A stretch of DNA of 64,000 bases from Paenibacillus sp. MAHUQ-63 (GTDB taxonomy: Bacteria; Bacillota; Bacilli; Paenibacillales; NBRC-103111): NCBI RefSeq assembly GCF_028765165.1, contig NZ_JARADB010000004.1:496001-560000 (forward strand). Reading direction: 5' to 3'. The position numbers were made by a program, and so were the translations under genes. Below are positions 57,053 to 64,000 of the stretch, piece by piece (the stretch's first letter is position 1; each line of letters begins with the position of its first letter). The notes under the pieces were generated by a model. The model was not told the origin of the DNA. It worked only from the letters and a program-made list of their open reading frames with translations, and ran no database searches.

Positions 57053-57170
57053 TGCTATAATTCGAGTAATTATTACCTTTTTTCACAAATGAGCATAAAC
57101 CCCAAGGCATCGCTTCATCTTTCCTTGTATGGAAATGAAATCTTTCCCGCAAAGCTTGGAAGCGCTTCAT
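57053..57170 (+). promoter_or_regulatory. Extended -10 promoter and cre-like palindrome of the pectate lyase gene
   Basis: TGCTATAAT (57053-57061) is an extended -10 box. TGGAAGCGCTTCAT (57157-57170) holds the palindrome GAAGCGCTTC and resembles a CcpA site one base short. Both lie in a 355-base gap, giving a leader of about 180 bases. Confidence 0.35.
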
Positions 57171-57249
57171 TTGTTGAGGGCGGGAAAGCCGGATACAGGT
57201 GGCAGATAACGGCTCTCGGGGTGTAGTTACAATTTGAAGGAGGGATTTA

Positions 57250-58929
57250 ATGATGATGAAAAAAGTATTAGGCAGTTTGGTAGTGGGGAGTCTACTGGTG
57301 ACTTCATCGTACATCGTTACTGGCAGTGTAGCAGAGGCCGCGGTAATCACCACAATTCCTAATTCAACGAAGGTTGAGAAGAACTATGATTCCAGCTTTC
57401 TGTCTGTACCCGGCTATGCTTCTTCAGGTGTAAAAGATCGAAGCCATTATATCGGTACTTCCTATTATCGTACGGTTCATAATGGAAAAGAGTTTCTGCA
57501 GGCTATTCTGGACGCGAGTCAAGGATCCGTCAAAGTCATTGAAGTGGCGGATGACATTAATTTAGGATGGACGGAATTAGCCTTAGATTCAACCGAAAGA
57601 TCGAAGTATAGCTTCATAACCAATTATCCGAAGCCATCGAACGGATTTACGAATCCATTGCTAATCGCTTCCGGTGTATCTAAATTAAGTATTGCGAATG
57701 TAGATGGACTAACCATCTTTTCAACAACAGGCAAGACCATTAAGCATGCGGAAATTAAGCTGCAAGGAACATCTAACGATCTTGTCTTAAGGAATCTCAA
57801 ATTTGATGAAATGTGGCAATGGGACGACTCGGGCAAGCATAAAGAGGTAGGCTGGTCTTTCATCAAGGTGAATGGCGCCAACAATGTGTGGATAGACCAC
57901 TGTCAGTTCTCGATCGCGGCAGATGGGATGATTGACATGGAAAACGGAGCATCCAATGTCACGTTCTCTTGGAATAAATTCGGATTGGAAGCAACGGAGA
58001 ATCCGGATGAGAGCAGTTCAATTTATCAGTCCATCGAGTTCATGGAGCAAAAATATACAGCCGGTACATTGGATCCTTCAACAAGCGTTTACTATAAAAT
58101 GCGCAATGAGGGCGCTACCAAAAATCAGATTATGGCTTATGCCGCTTATCATTCGAAAGTTCATTTGGTTGGTTCCGGCGATAAGGATTATACGAACTAT
58201 ATAAGTCCTACCGGAGTCGAGGTCAAGGATGGAAACCAAAGACTCAGATTGACCATGGCGTACAATCGATATACGAATGTTGGACAGCGGCTGCCGATGA
58301 TTCGTCAAGGTACAGGCCATATCTATAATAATTTTTTCGATGACTCGTCGCATCAAGATATTATGAATCGAGTACCCGCTATTTCCAAATACGGCGGAGA
58401 TACGTTATCACGCGGAGTGAATGCAAGAAATGGCGCATCGATAGCCGCAGATACGAATGTGTATGATGGTTTCAACGAACCGCTAATTGGCGCAGAACGC
58501 CAAGGTGACGATATTGGCAACATGAGTGCGCCATTTAATGAGTTGTTCAAAGACGCGCTCAACCATAGCTTAATTGTAAACTCCAAAGTAACGAATAGCA
58601 GCGGATCTTATATTGGAAGCAGCTGGGATAACGATGGCAATAACATGTTTACCAAGGGGATCACTTGGTATGACAAATCAACCATCGGGAAATGGGCGTG
58701 GTCTTCCCATATTGTCGGCGTAGAGAACATGAGCAAAACGGCACCGCCAAGCACGCCGTTTACATTCACTTACGATTACAACGAGAAATTGCCATATGCC
58801 TACCAAACCGTTCCGCTCAATAGCGTTGTGCCAACCGTCGTCCAATACGCCGGTATCTCCAAAAAAGTGGATTTTGGTACGGCTGACTGGTTAAAAGTTA
58901 ATTACACGAATACAGCTTCGACAAAGTAA
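57250..58929 (+). CDS. Secreted pectate lyase (PL1-type)
   Basis: A 559-residue secreted protein: signal peptide MMMKKVLGSLVVGSLLVTSSY...AEAAVI with a likely cleavage after AEA, then a right-handed beta-helix with the PL1 signature VNGANNVWIDHCQF, MIDMENGASNVTFSWNKF and RLPMIRQGTGHIYNNFF. PL1 enzymes cleave polygalacturonate by beta-elimination with calcium. It is longer than a minimal PL1 domain (about 350 residues) owing to insertions. AAGGAGGG precedes ATG 57250. A terminator-like hairpin follows at 58935. Confidence 0.88.
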   Translation: MMMKKVLGSLVVGSLLVTSSYIVTGSVAEAAVITTIPNSTKVEKNYDSSFLSVPGYASSGVKDRSHYIGTSYYRTVHNGKEFLQAILDASQGSVKVIEVADDINLGWTELALDSTERSKYSFITNYPKPSNGFTNPLLIASGVSKLSIANVDGLTIFSTTGKTIKHAEIKLQGTSNDLVLRNLKFDEMWQWDDSGKHKEVGWSFIKVNGANNVWIDHCQFSIAADGMIDMENGASNVTFSWNKFGLEATENPDESSSIYQSIEFMEQKYTAGTLDPSTSVYYKMRNEGATKNQIMAYAAYHSKVHLVGSGDKDYTNYISPTGVEVKDGNQRLRLTMAYNRYTNVGQRLPMIRQGTGHIYNNFFDDSSHQDIMNRVPAISKYGGDTLSRGVNARNGASIAADTNVYDGFNEPLIGAERQGDDIGNMSAPFNELFKDALNHSLIVNSKVTNSSGSYIGSSWDNDGNNMFTKGITWYDKSTIGKWAWSSHIVGVENMSKTAPPSTPFTFTYDYNEKLPYAYQTVPLNSVVPTVVQYAGISKKVDFGTADWLKVNYTNTASTK

Positions 58930-58934
58930 GAAGT

Positions 58935-58976
58935 AAACTCCGGATCTGCAGCCTGTTGGCAGCTGGTCCGGAGTTT
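58935..58976 (+). terminator. Hairpin after the pectate lyase gene
   Basis: AAACTCCGGA and TCCGGAGTTT pair around an inner CTGCAGCC/GGCAGCTGG stem. The T run is short. Confidence 0.6.
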
Positions 58977-59111
58977 GTTGTATTTGCAGGCATTTTCCTT
59001 GTTTCGGCTTATCGTTATTTAACTCGAAAAAAAATTTTTTCCTTTTGTCGATTTGTAAATAGCTCATTCGTTGTATGCTTAGAAGGAACAAATGATAAGG
59101 AGAGATGAACG

Positions 59112-59504
59112 ATGACAAAAACAATTTCTAAAGGCAGACTTTGGACGTCAAGGGTGATGAGCGGGGTAGCGATCTTATTCATGCTGCTTGATAGTATTAT
59201 GAAATTATTTAAACCTGCGTTCGTTGTTGAATCTACGGTTTCCCTTGGTTACCAAGAACATCATATTGTCTTAATTGGTATTCTTGGACTTCTTTCAACG
59301 ATTCTTTATGCAATACCCCGGACTTCGGTCTTAGGCGCAGTGGTGATGACGGGCTATTTTGGCGGTGTGATTGCGACACATATTCGTCTAGATGCCCCGC
59401 TTTTTTCTAACGTCTTGTTTCCTGTTTATCTTGCCGTGTTGGTCTGGGGAGGCCTTTGGTTGAGAAATGAGCAAGTGCGGAAATTGCTTTTTTTACAGAA
59501 ATAG
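59112..59504 (+). CDS. DoxX-like membrane protein
   Basis: A 130-residue protein with four helices: WTSRVMSGVAILFMLLDSIMKLFKP, HHIVLIGILGLLSTILYAIPRTSVLGAVVMTGYFGGVIATHIR, and a C-terminal helix. GAVVMTGYFGGVIATHIR is the conserved block of DoxX/SURF4-like proteins. AAGGAGAG precedes ATG 59112. Members have been linked to redox and thiosulfate metabolism but most are uncharacterised. Next gene (DinB) follows within 48 bases. Confidence 0.82.
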   Translation: MTKTISKGRLWTSRVMSGVAILFMLLDSIMKLFKPAFVVESTVSLGYQEHHIVLIGILGLLSTILYAIPRTSVLGAVVMTGYFGGVIATHIRLDAPLFSNVLFPVYLAVLVWGGLWLRNEQVRKLLFLQK

Positions 59505-59551
59505 TTGAATGACTATGGATCCCAATAAAAAAGCTGAGAGGGGAAATCATC

Positions 59552-60085
59552 GTGCTAGACTTGACCAAGCATGTACTCGAAGATATGAACAAGCAGCTCG
59601 ATCGCATTATTAAGAGTTTATACCATCTTGATGACGAACTCATTTGGACTAAAATGAAGGACTCCGTGAACAGCATTGGTAACCTAATCTTGCATTTAGC
59701 AGGAAACGAGTACCAAAATTTCATAAGTGCCATTGGAAACAAACCGTTCGTTCGGGAACGCACGCAAGAATTTGCTTCTGAAGGCGGCGTATCGAAGGAT
59801 GAATTGATTAGTCTACTATTAAGGACACGTTCCGAGTCAGCGAGTATACTATCCGTTTTGTCCGAGGAGGATTTAAAAAGGGAGGTCATCATCCGTTATG
59901 ACTTGGAGGATTGGAACCGAATGCTTCGGGTTAACGCTTCAGAGAATGAAACTTATGAAGTGAGAGTGATCAGCCGGCTCCTTGTTCAGGTTGCGTCACA
60001 CTATGGCTATCATGCCGGCCAAATTGTACTGCTCTCCAAGTTATTGAGAGATTCGAATGAACATATAACAGGGCAGTATCATTAG
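59552..60085 (+). CDS. DinB-like protein, DUF1572 type
   Basis: A 177-residue helical protein: DSVNSIGNLILHLAGNEYQNF with His near residue 49 and VASHYGYHAGQIVLLSKL with two His near 149-153 form the DinB-type metal triad; the overall pattern is DUF1572. GTG 59552 follows GAGAGGGGAA. It may be co-transcribed with the DoxX gene. A strong terminator follows at 60164. Confidence 0.83.
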   Translation: MLDLTKHVLEDMNKQLDRIIKSLYHLDDELIWTKMKDSVNSIGNLILHLAGNEYQNFISAIGNKPFVRERTQEFASEGGVSKDELISLLLRTRSESASILSVLSEEDLKREVIIRYDLEDWNRMLRVNASENETYEVRVISRLLVQVASHYGYHAGQIVLLSKLLRDSNEHITGQYH

Positions 60086-60163
60086 TTGTAATATTGGTTT
60101 ATAACGTTGAGTGATTTTCAGGAATCAATTGGATAATTCTTATTCGCGGTACCCTCCTAAATG

Positions 60164-60199
60164 ACAGTTATCTCTATGCGGAGATAACTGTTTTTTTTA
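60164..60199 (+). terminator. Terminator after the DUF1572 gene
   Basis: ACAGTTATCTC pairs perfectly with GAGATAACTGT around TATGCG, then a long T run. Confidence 0.9.
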
Positions 60200-60315
60200 T
60201 ATCTTCTGGAAGACCACTTACCAAATAAATCCACAGTCAAGCTAAAAAAAACCATAATCTTCTCCAGGAAAATATAGGATAATAGCTGTAGATTCTACAT
60301 AAAGGAGGCAGCATA

Positions 60316-61818
60316 GTGAAAAAGTTAAGGAAATCCCTATTATCGCTTTGTCTTGTAACCGCTTTCTCTTCCATCCCTTTTGGTGCATCAGCCGAGGAAT
60401 CGGTCGTGAAAGTCTCTTCAGTGGACGAACTTTCAGCAGCCATGAGCAAAGCGCAACCTGGTGATACGATTGTGATGAGGAACGGAATATGGAAGGATGC
60501 TGCCATTGTGATGGAAGGTGCAGGCAAGCCCAATAAACCCATCACGCTCCGCGCGGAAACGCCGGGTCAGGTAGTGCTCAGCGGCGCCTCCACACTCAAC
60601 ATCGGAGGATCTTATCTTGTGGTGGATGGTTTGGTGTTCAAAGATGGGGGAGATATCGATGATTCCGGCGTCATTGAGTTCAGGGTAGGAGATCATGAAG
60701 CGACGCATTCCCGGCTTACGAACATCCAAATGCTCGATTACAATCCTCCAAGCAACGAAAAGAATACGAAGTGGGTTGGATTATACGGCAGCTATAACAG
60801 GGTGGATCATTCCTACTTCAAAGGCAAGAAAAACATCGGTGCAACGATGGTCGTCTGGAGAGAGCAGGCGGGCGAGCAGCACCATGTTATTGATTACAAC
60901 CATTTTGCCGGCCGGCCCATCCTGCAAGACGATCATGGACAAGTGATTAGTAATGAAGCGGAAACGTTGAGAATCGGAACGAGTACCTATTCGCTCACGG
61001 ATTCCTATACAACGGTAGAGAACAACCTGTTCGAGAACAATGATGGAGAAATCGAAATGGTTTCGGTTAAATCAGGGAAGAATGTAATTCGCGGCAATAC
61101 GTTTTTGAACAATGCAGCGACCGTCACCCTCCGTCATGGCAATGGAACGCACATTGAAAACAACTTCTTCTTCGCTAATGGCAAGACGAATGCCGGCGCG
61201 ATTCGGGTTATTGGCGAAGACCATGTGATAGCCAACAATTATATTAGTGGCATTGTGGGCAGCAATACGACACGGGGGGCCATCGTTCTAACCAATGGCA
61301 TTCCGAACTCAGCTCTGAACAAATATTTTCAAGTCAAACATGTGCTCATTACTCACAACACACTCGTGAACAATGAGAATAACATCATCGTAGGCGATAA
61401 AAAAAGCAGTACGAATACGTTAGCGCCTGTAGACACGATAATTGCCAATAACGTTGTCCAGGCAAGCGGGAACGCTAAGCTTCCTCTAATTAAGGTAATC
61501 GACGATTCTGCAGCTCTTATGTATGAAGGTAATTTCATGCATGGCGCTGAACTCGGGATTGAGCCGGTCGCAGGGATTATTGAGCAAGATCCACAGCTGG
61601 GATTGGCAGAAGACGGTTTATATCGCGCAAGCGGCACAAGTCCGATTATTAATGCATTGAAAAACGGGGTTTACTCCGTAAAAGAGGATATGGATGGCCA
61701 GCCCCGCCCTCAAGGAAACAGGGACGCCGGAGCGGATGAGGTAACCAACACGCCTATTCGGAACAAGCCTCTACAGCCGAGCGATGTCGGACCCGAGTGG
61801 TTGCATGCGTCAGAATAA
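60316..61818 (+). CDS. Secreted polysaccharide lyase family 6 (alginate lyase/chondroitinase B type)
   Basis: A 500-residue secreted protein: signal peptide ending FGASA with cleavage before EESVVKV, then a parallel beta-helix with the PL6 hallmarks NEAETLRIGTS (calcium-binding Asn/Glu/Glu), VSVKSGKNVIRGNTF (catalytic Lys) and VTLRHGNGTHIENNFF (catalytic Arg). PL6 enzymes cleave alginate or dermatan sulfate by beta-elimination. GTG 60316 follows AAAGGAGG at seven bases. It is about the size of a single-domain PL6. Substrate (alginate most likely) is inferred from the family; a role beside the pectate lyase is plausible. Confidence 0.85.
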   Translation: MKKLRKSLLSLCLVTAFSSIPFGASAEESVVKVSSVDELSAAMSKAQPGDTIVMRNGIWKDAAIVMEGAGKPNKPITLRAETPGQVVLSGASTLNIGGSYLVVDGLVFKDGGDIDDSGVIEFRVGDHEATHSRLTNIQMLDYNPPSNEKNTKWVGLYGSYNRVDHSYFKGKKNIGATMVVWREQAGEQHHVIDYNHFAGRPILQDDHGQVISNEAETLRIGTSTYSLTDSYTTVENNLFENNDGEIEMVSVKSGKNVIRGNTFLNNAATVTLRHGNGTHIENNFFFANGKTNAGAIRVIGEDHVIANNYISGIVGSNTTRGAIVLTNGIPNSALNKYFQVKHVLITHNTLVNNENNIIVGDKKSSTNTLAPVDTIIANNVVQASGNAKLPLIKVIDDSAALMYEGNFMHGAELGIEPVAGIIEQDPQLGLAEDGLYRASGTSPIINALKNGVYSVKEDMDGQPRPQGNRDAGADEVTNTPIRNKPLQPSDVGPEWLHASE

Positions 61819-61838
61819 AAAATGGCAAGCTCCCGTCA

Positions 61839-61868
61839 AGCAGGCGTACATTCACGCCTGCTTTTTCT
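61839..61868. terminator. Terminator between the PL6 gene and the minus-strand gene
   Basis: AGCAGGCGT and ACGCCTGCT pair around ACATTC, then T5. Confidence 0.85.
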
Positions 61869-61876
61869 TTTCACAG

Positions 61877-62434
61877 CTAACTAGTCAATTTTTCAAATTT
61901 ATTTCTTCTGCTGATGTAATGAGCAAATAAGTAGATGATGAATTGAATAGGAAATGAGTAGCTATATCTCCAAATTGTCGGCTCATATATTTTAAGCCAT
62001 GTTATGAATGGTTCTGCAACGTACGAAGTAAGCAATGCAAAGAAAAGGGCTTTGAGATAAGGGCTGGTATTAGGTTTTACTTGGATAAGAAACATGATCG
62101 AAACAGGCATCAGTGTTACATCCCACGGGAAATAAGTGGGAAGGACAGGAATAACATTGAATCTATAGTGCCAGAATCCTAATTGGTCGCCTAGAATGTC
62201 GAGAAGAAGTGAGATCACGATGACGAAAAACCCAACATATAGAATTCGATCAGAACTGTATTTATTTCGTAAGAAAAACCAAATTACCCAAGGGACAATA
62301 GATAAGAATACGCCGAACCACCATAAATCTGAAAAAAGGACATATTCATGCCAGATATGTACTCGTTCACGAATTAGAGTTTGAACTTGATTAACATTAG
62401 CATCAATCAATTCAATAATGTCTTTTTTTCTCAT
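61877..62434 (-). CDS. CBO0543 family membrane protein
   Basis: A 185-residue membrane protein with four to five helices: WWFGVFLSIVPWVIWFFLRN, YVGFFVIVISLLLDILGDQLGFWHYRFNVIPVLPTYFPWDVTLMPVSIMFLIQ and a C-terminal helix fit the CBO0543 family of Firmicutes, often found in spore formers and of unknown function. Its ATG is at 62434 with a GGGTGGG-type site close by. It appears monocistronic. Confidence 0.78.
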   Translation of the reverse strand: MRKKDIIELIDANVNQVQTLIRERVHIWHEYVLFSDLWWFGVFLSIVPWVIWFFLRNKYSSDRILYVGFFVIVISLLLDILGDQLGFWHYRFNVIPVLPTYFPWDVTLMPVSIMFLIQVKPNTSPYLKALFFALLTSYVAEPFITWLKIYEPTIWRYSYSFPIQFIIYLFAHYISRRNKFEKLTS

Positions 62435-62554
62435 GAAATCCCACCCCTCAACGGAGTTATTATTTTCAAAATAACGTTCTACTTATTCATCATAGAATGA
62501 CGTAAAGAGACCCTCAGTAAATAAATTACTAAGGATCTCCTTAAGCTTTTATGA

Positions 62555-63073
62555 TTAAGCCTCTACAAGCTCCGGCCGCTTAATTTGAAGGGGAGGAGGA
62601 ATCAGCCAACCTTTTTCTTTGGATGTTTTCAATATTTTCAACCCGATTGCTGCTTTGGTTGCGTGATATTTAGCGAATAAGGCTCCGATATCTTCTCGTG
62701 TTGCCTTACCCATAATTTGGCTGCATGCAATTAAGCTAAGGGAAGTATCGGCACCGATCATGGCTGCAATTTCTTGATCCGATAACTTTACACCGGCTGG
62801 GATATCTTCTAATTTCGTTTCAGGCCTGTCCGGTAAAGCAGGAGATGGTACGATGCCGTTATCTATCAAAATCGTATCACATTCGCTTATCTCCAGCTCA
62901 GCTTGGTTAATGATGTCGCCGAGTATCTTCTTGAGGTCATTATCGACAGCATGATACCGATATGCTTTGTTGGCGGAAACACAGCCTTTGGCCGTCATTG
63001 AAAACTGCCATAAATCATAGATTTCTCCGTAATGCAACGGTTCATCTTTTTGATTGCCGGATAAGATACCCAT
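62555..63073 (-). CDS. DUF3231 family protein, single-domain form
   Basis: A 172-residue helical protein: LHYGEIYDLWQFSMTAKGCVSANKAYRYHAVDNDLKKILGDIINQAELEISECDTILIDNGI resembles one DUF3231 domain, ferritin-like, with several Glu/His residues that might bind metal, and ends in a short tail. An AGGAGTTG site precedes its ATG. It lies next to a two-domain relative at 63171. Function unknown; the family is most frequent in spore formers. Confidence 0.75.
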   Translation of the reverse strand: MGILSGNQKDEPLHYGEIYDLWQFSMTAKGCVSANKAYRYHAVDNDLKKILGDIINQAELEISECDTILIDNGIVPSPALPDRPETKLEDIPAGVKLSDQEIAAMIGADTSLSLIACSQIMGKATREDIGALFAKYHATKAAIGLKILKTSKEKGWLIPPPLQIKRPELVEA

Positions 63074-63170
63074 AGTTGTAACAACTCCTATTTGACTAGT
63101 ATTTTAATTAACATTTATAGAATCCCCTTAGAGCGTTATATTATTCAACGAGAATGCTGCATTGACTGTT

Positions 63171-64000
63171 CTAGACCCCTGCAAGCTTCTTGCGGTCAGG
63201 TGCGAGCGGCGGCTCTTCTAGCCATTCTCTTTCAATAAGCAGATCCGTTACATCTTTACCGAAATTCATAATGGTTCCTATGAGCTTCAAATATTCAGCG
63301 GTCAAGTCTAGGCGTGTCGTCACTGAGATGGCACTACCAAGATAGATGAGGGCTGTTGAATTTAGTATGTTAATCAGATTCAGGATCAATTTATCTGAGA
63401 AGGGTGAGACGGTTGATGTGGTGACTTCCGTATTCACCATGATAGTCCCGAGCAAATCATCTTGAAAGAGCTTATCATTGATAAATTTGATTTGATCCAT
63501 CGATAATTCTTTTCCTTTGATTAGTAAGTTCTTTATGGCTTCATCCTTTACGACTTGTATGAATGAGGTAAGAAGGATAAGTCCGAAATAGTTACGCTCT
63601 ATGTTGAAGAACATTTCGGAGATTTCCATGACATTCAGCGTTCTCTGAGGACCAAACCATTTAGATAATATGTTTTCTTTCTTTTTAATAAAGTTAGGAT
63701 GCTCGGGGTAAGGAATCATTGGTGGTCGATCATAGATTCCTTTGGCTAACATGAGGGAGACGGAGTCGTTGTACAATTCAGAGGTCGACTGCAGGCATTG
63801 CGTATAATAGTTTCTTACATCCTCCCGAGCTGTATTAGATAGTAGAGCAGCGTATTTGGTCAGGCCAATTCGGCTCATCGCGTACACATAGCTTAGAGGG
63901 AATGTATCGAAATAGAGAGGGGGAGCCGCAACATTGACATCTGCTTCTGTAAAGCCGATTGGCAGCGGAAATTTTTCTTTATTAAAGAGATGCTGGATCG
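63171..64000 (-). CDS. DUF3231 family protein, two-domain form (5' end outside window)
   Basis: The frame stays open to the window edge, beyond the ATG at 63887: the upstream codons read FNKEKFPLPIGFTEADVNVAAPPLY, matching the region NFPIPNGFSDEDVNLGAPRLY of the two-domain DUF3231 gene at 45380. So the visible 276 residues are the C-terminal part of a protein of about 340. The second half (SKWFGPQRTLNVMEISEMFFNIERNYFGLILLTSFIQVV and STVSPFSDKLILNLINILNS) matches the same paralogue. The two clearly descend from a common gene. Confidence 0.82.
   Translation of the reverse strand, partial: IQHLFNKEKFPLPIGFTEADVNVAAPPLYFDTFPLSYVYAMSRIGLTKYAALLSNTAREDVRNYYTQCLQSTSELYNDSVSLMLAKGIYDRPPMIPYPEHPNFIKKKENILSKWFGPQRTLNVMEISEMFFNIERNYFGLILLTSFIQVVKDEAIKNLLIKGKELSMDQIKFINDKLFQDDLLGTIMVNTEVTTSTVSPFSDKLILNLINILNSTALIYLGSAISVTTRLDLTAEYLKLIGTIMNFGKDVTDLLIEREWLEEPPLAPDRKKLAGV

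Overview
The window looks like a chromosome segment of an endospore-forming member of the Bacillales, most likely a Paenibacillus or close relative. It carries a GerA-C-B spore germinant receptor operon, three DUF3231 genes, a heme O synthase, a cytochrome b558-type SdhC, a YesM/YesN two-component pair beside a sugar ABC transporter, and secreted polysaccharide lyases. Strong AGGAGG ribosome sites, frequent TTG/GTG starts and TTGACA-17-TATAAT promoters fit this. I see no rRNA, tRNA, CRISPR array, transposase, phage or plasmid gene. It reads as ordinary accessory chromosome rich in small regulated catabolic and stress units.

Layout. 1-4.9 kb: a catabolic set of M20 amidohydrolase/peptidase, M81 (MlrC-like) metallopeptidase, class III aminotransferase and SDR. 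5.0-7.3 kb: an alpha/beta hydrolase with a TetR-type operator, then a GC-rich 14-TM efflux pump. 7.4-11.1 kb: the ger operon. 11.2-16.5 kb: a nucleotidyltransferase-like protein, ctaB, an orphan SdhC that seems to start at ATA, an NmrA-like oxidoreductase, and a Crp/Fnr regulator beside a DUF2892 membrane protein with shared palindromic sites. 16.7-19.4 kb: a DGPF protein, an ECF42-type sigma factor and DUF1801 unit, and a DinB protein. 19.5-31.4 kb: four TetR units with visible operators or palindromes (SDR+TetR; TetR+rifamycin-phosphotransferase-like enzyme; TetR/alcohol dehydrogenase; SDR+TetR), separated by a 136-bp repeat pair and 42-bp tandem repeats at 27.4-27.9 kb. 31.4-35.3 kb: a MarR operon with DUF5519 and a haloalkane dehalogenase, then YciI and phosphotransferase genes. 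35.3-43.4 kb: LysR, YesM/YesN, sugar ABC transporter and Gfo/Idh/MocA oxidoreductase. 43.5-54.5 kb: a Rieske fusion protein, a DUF3231 protein, a sorbosone-type dehydrogenase, an enolase-superfamily enzyme, a GS39-like SDR and a YdaP-type oxidase, divergent from a membrane protein plus gluconate-dehydrogenase-like GMC pair. 54.5-64 kb: an HExxH protein, metallophosphoesterase, DinB proteins, pectate lyase, DoxX, PL6 lyase, a CBO0543 protein and two more DUF3231 genes, the last cut by the window end.

How parts fit. The clearest regulatory logic is in the TetR units: in several, a sigma-A promoter is followed within a few to about twenty bases by a palindrome. One palindrome class (GAATGAWCRTTC) occurs upstream of three genes at two loci 15 kb apart, suggesting one regulator. 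The Crp/Fnr protein has a 15-bp site over its own start codon and a second near -42 of a predicted promoter for the DUF2892 gene. The 46.5-54.5 kb block appears devoted to oxidising sugars or sugar acids, with a four-helix membrane protein where related complexes use a cytochrome c. Secreted lyases and the YesM/YesN-ABC-oxidoreductase locus fit a plant-polymer lifestyle.
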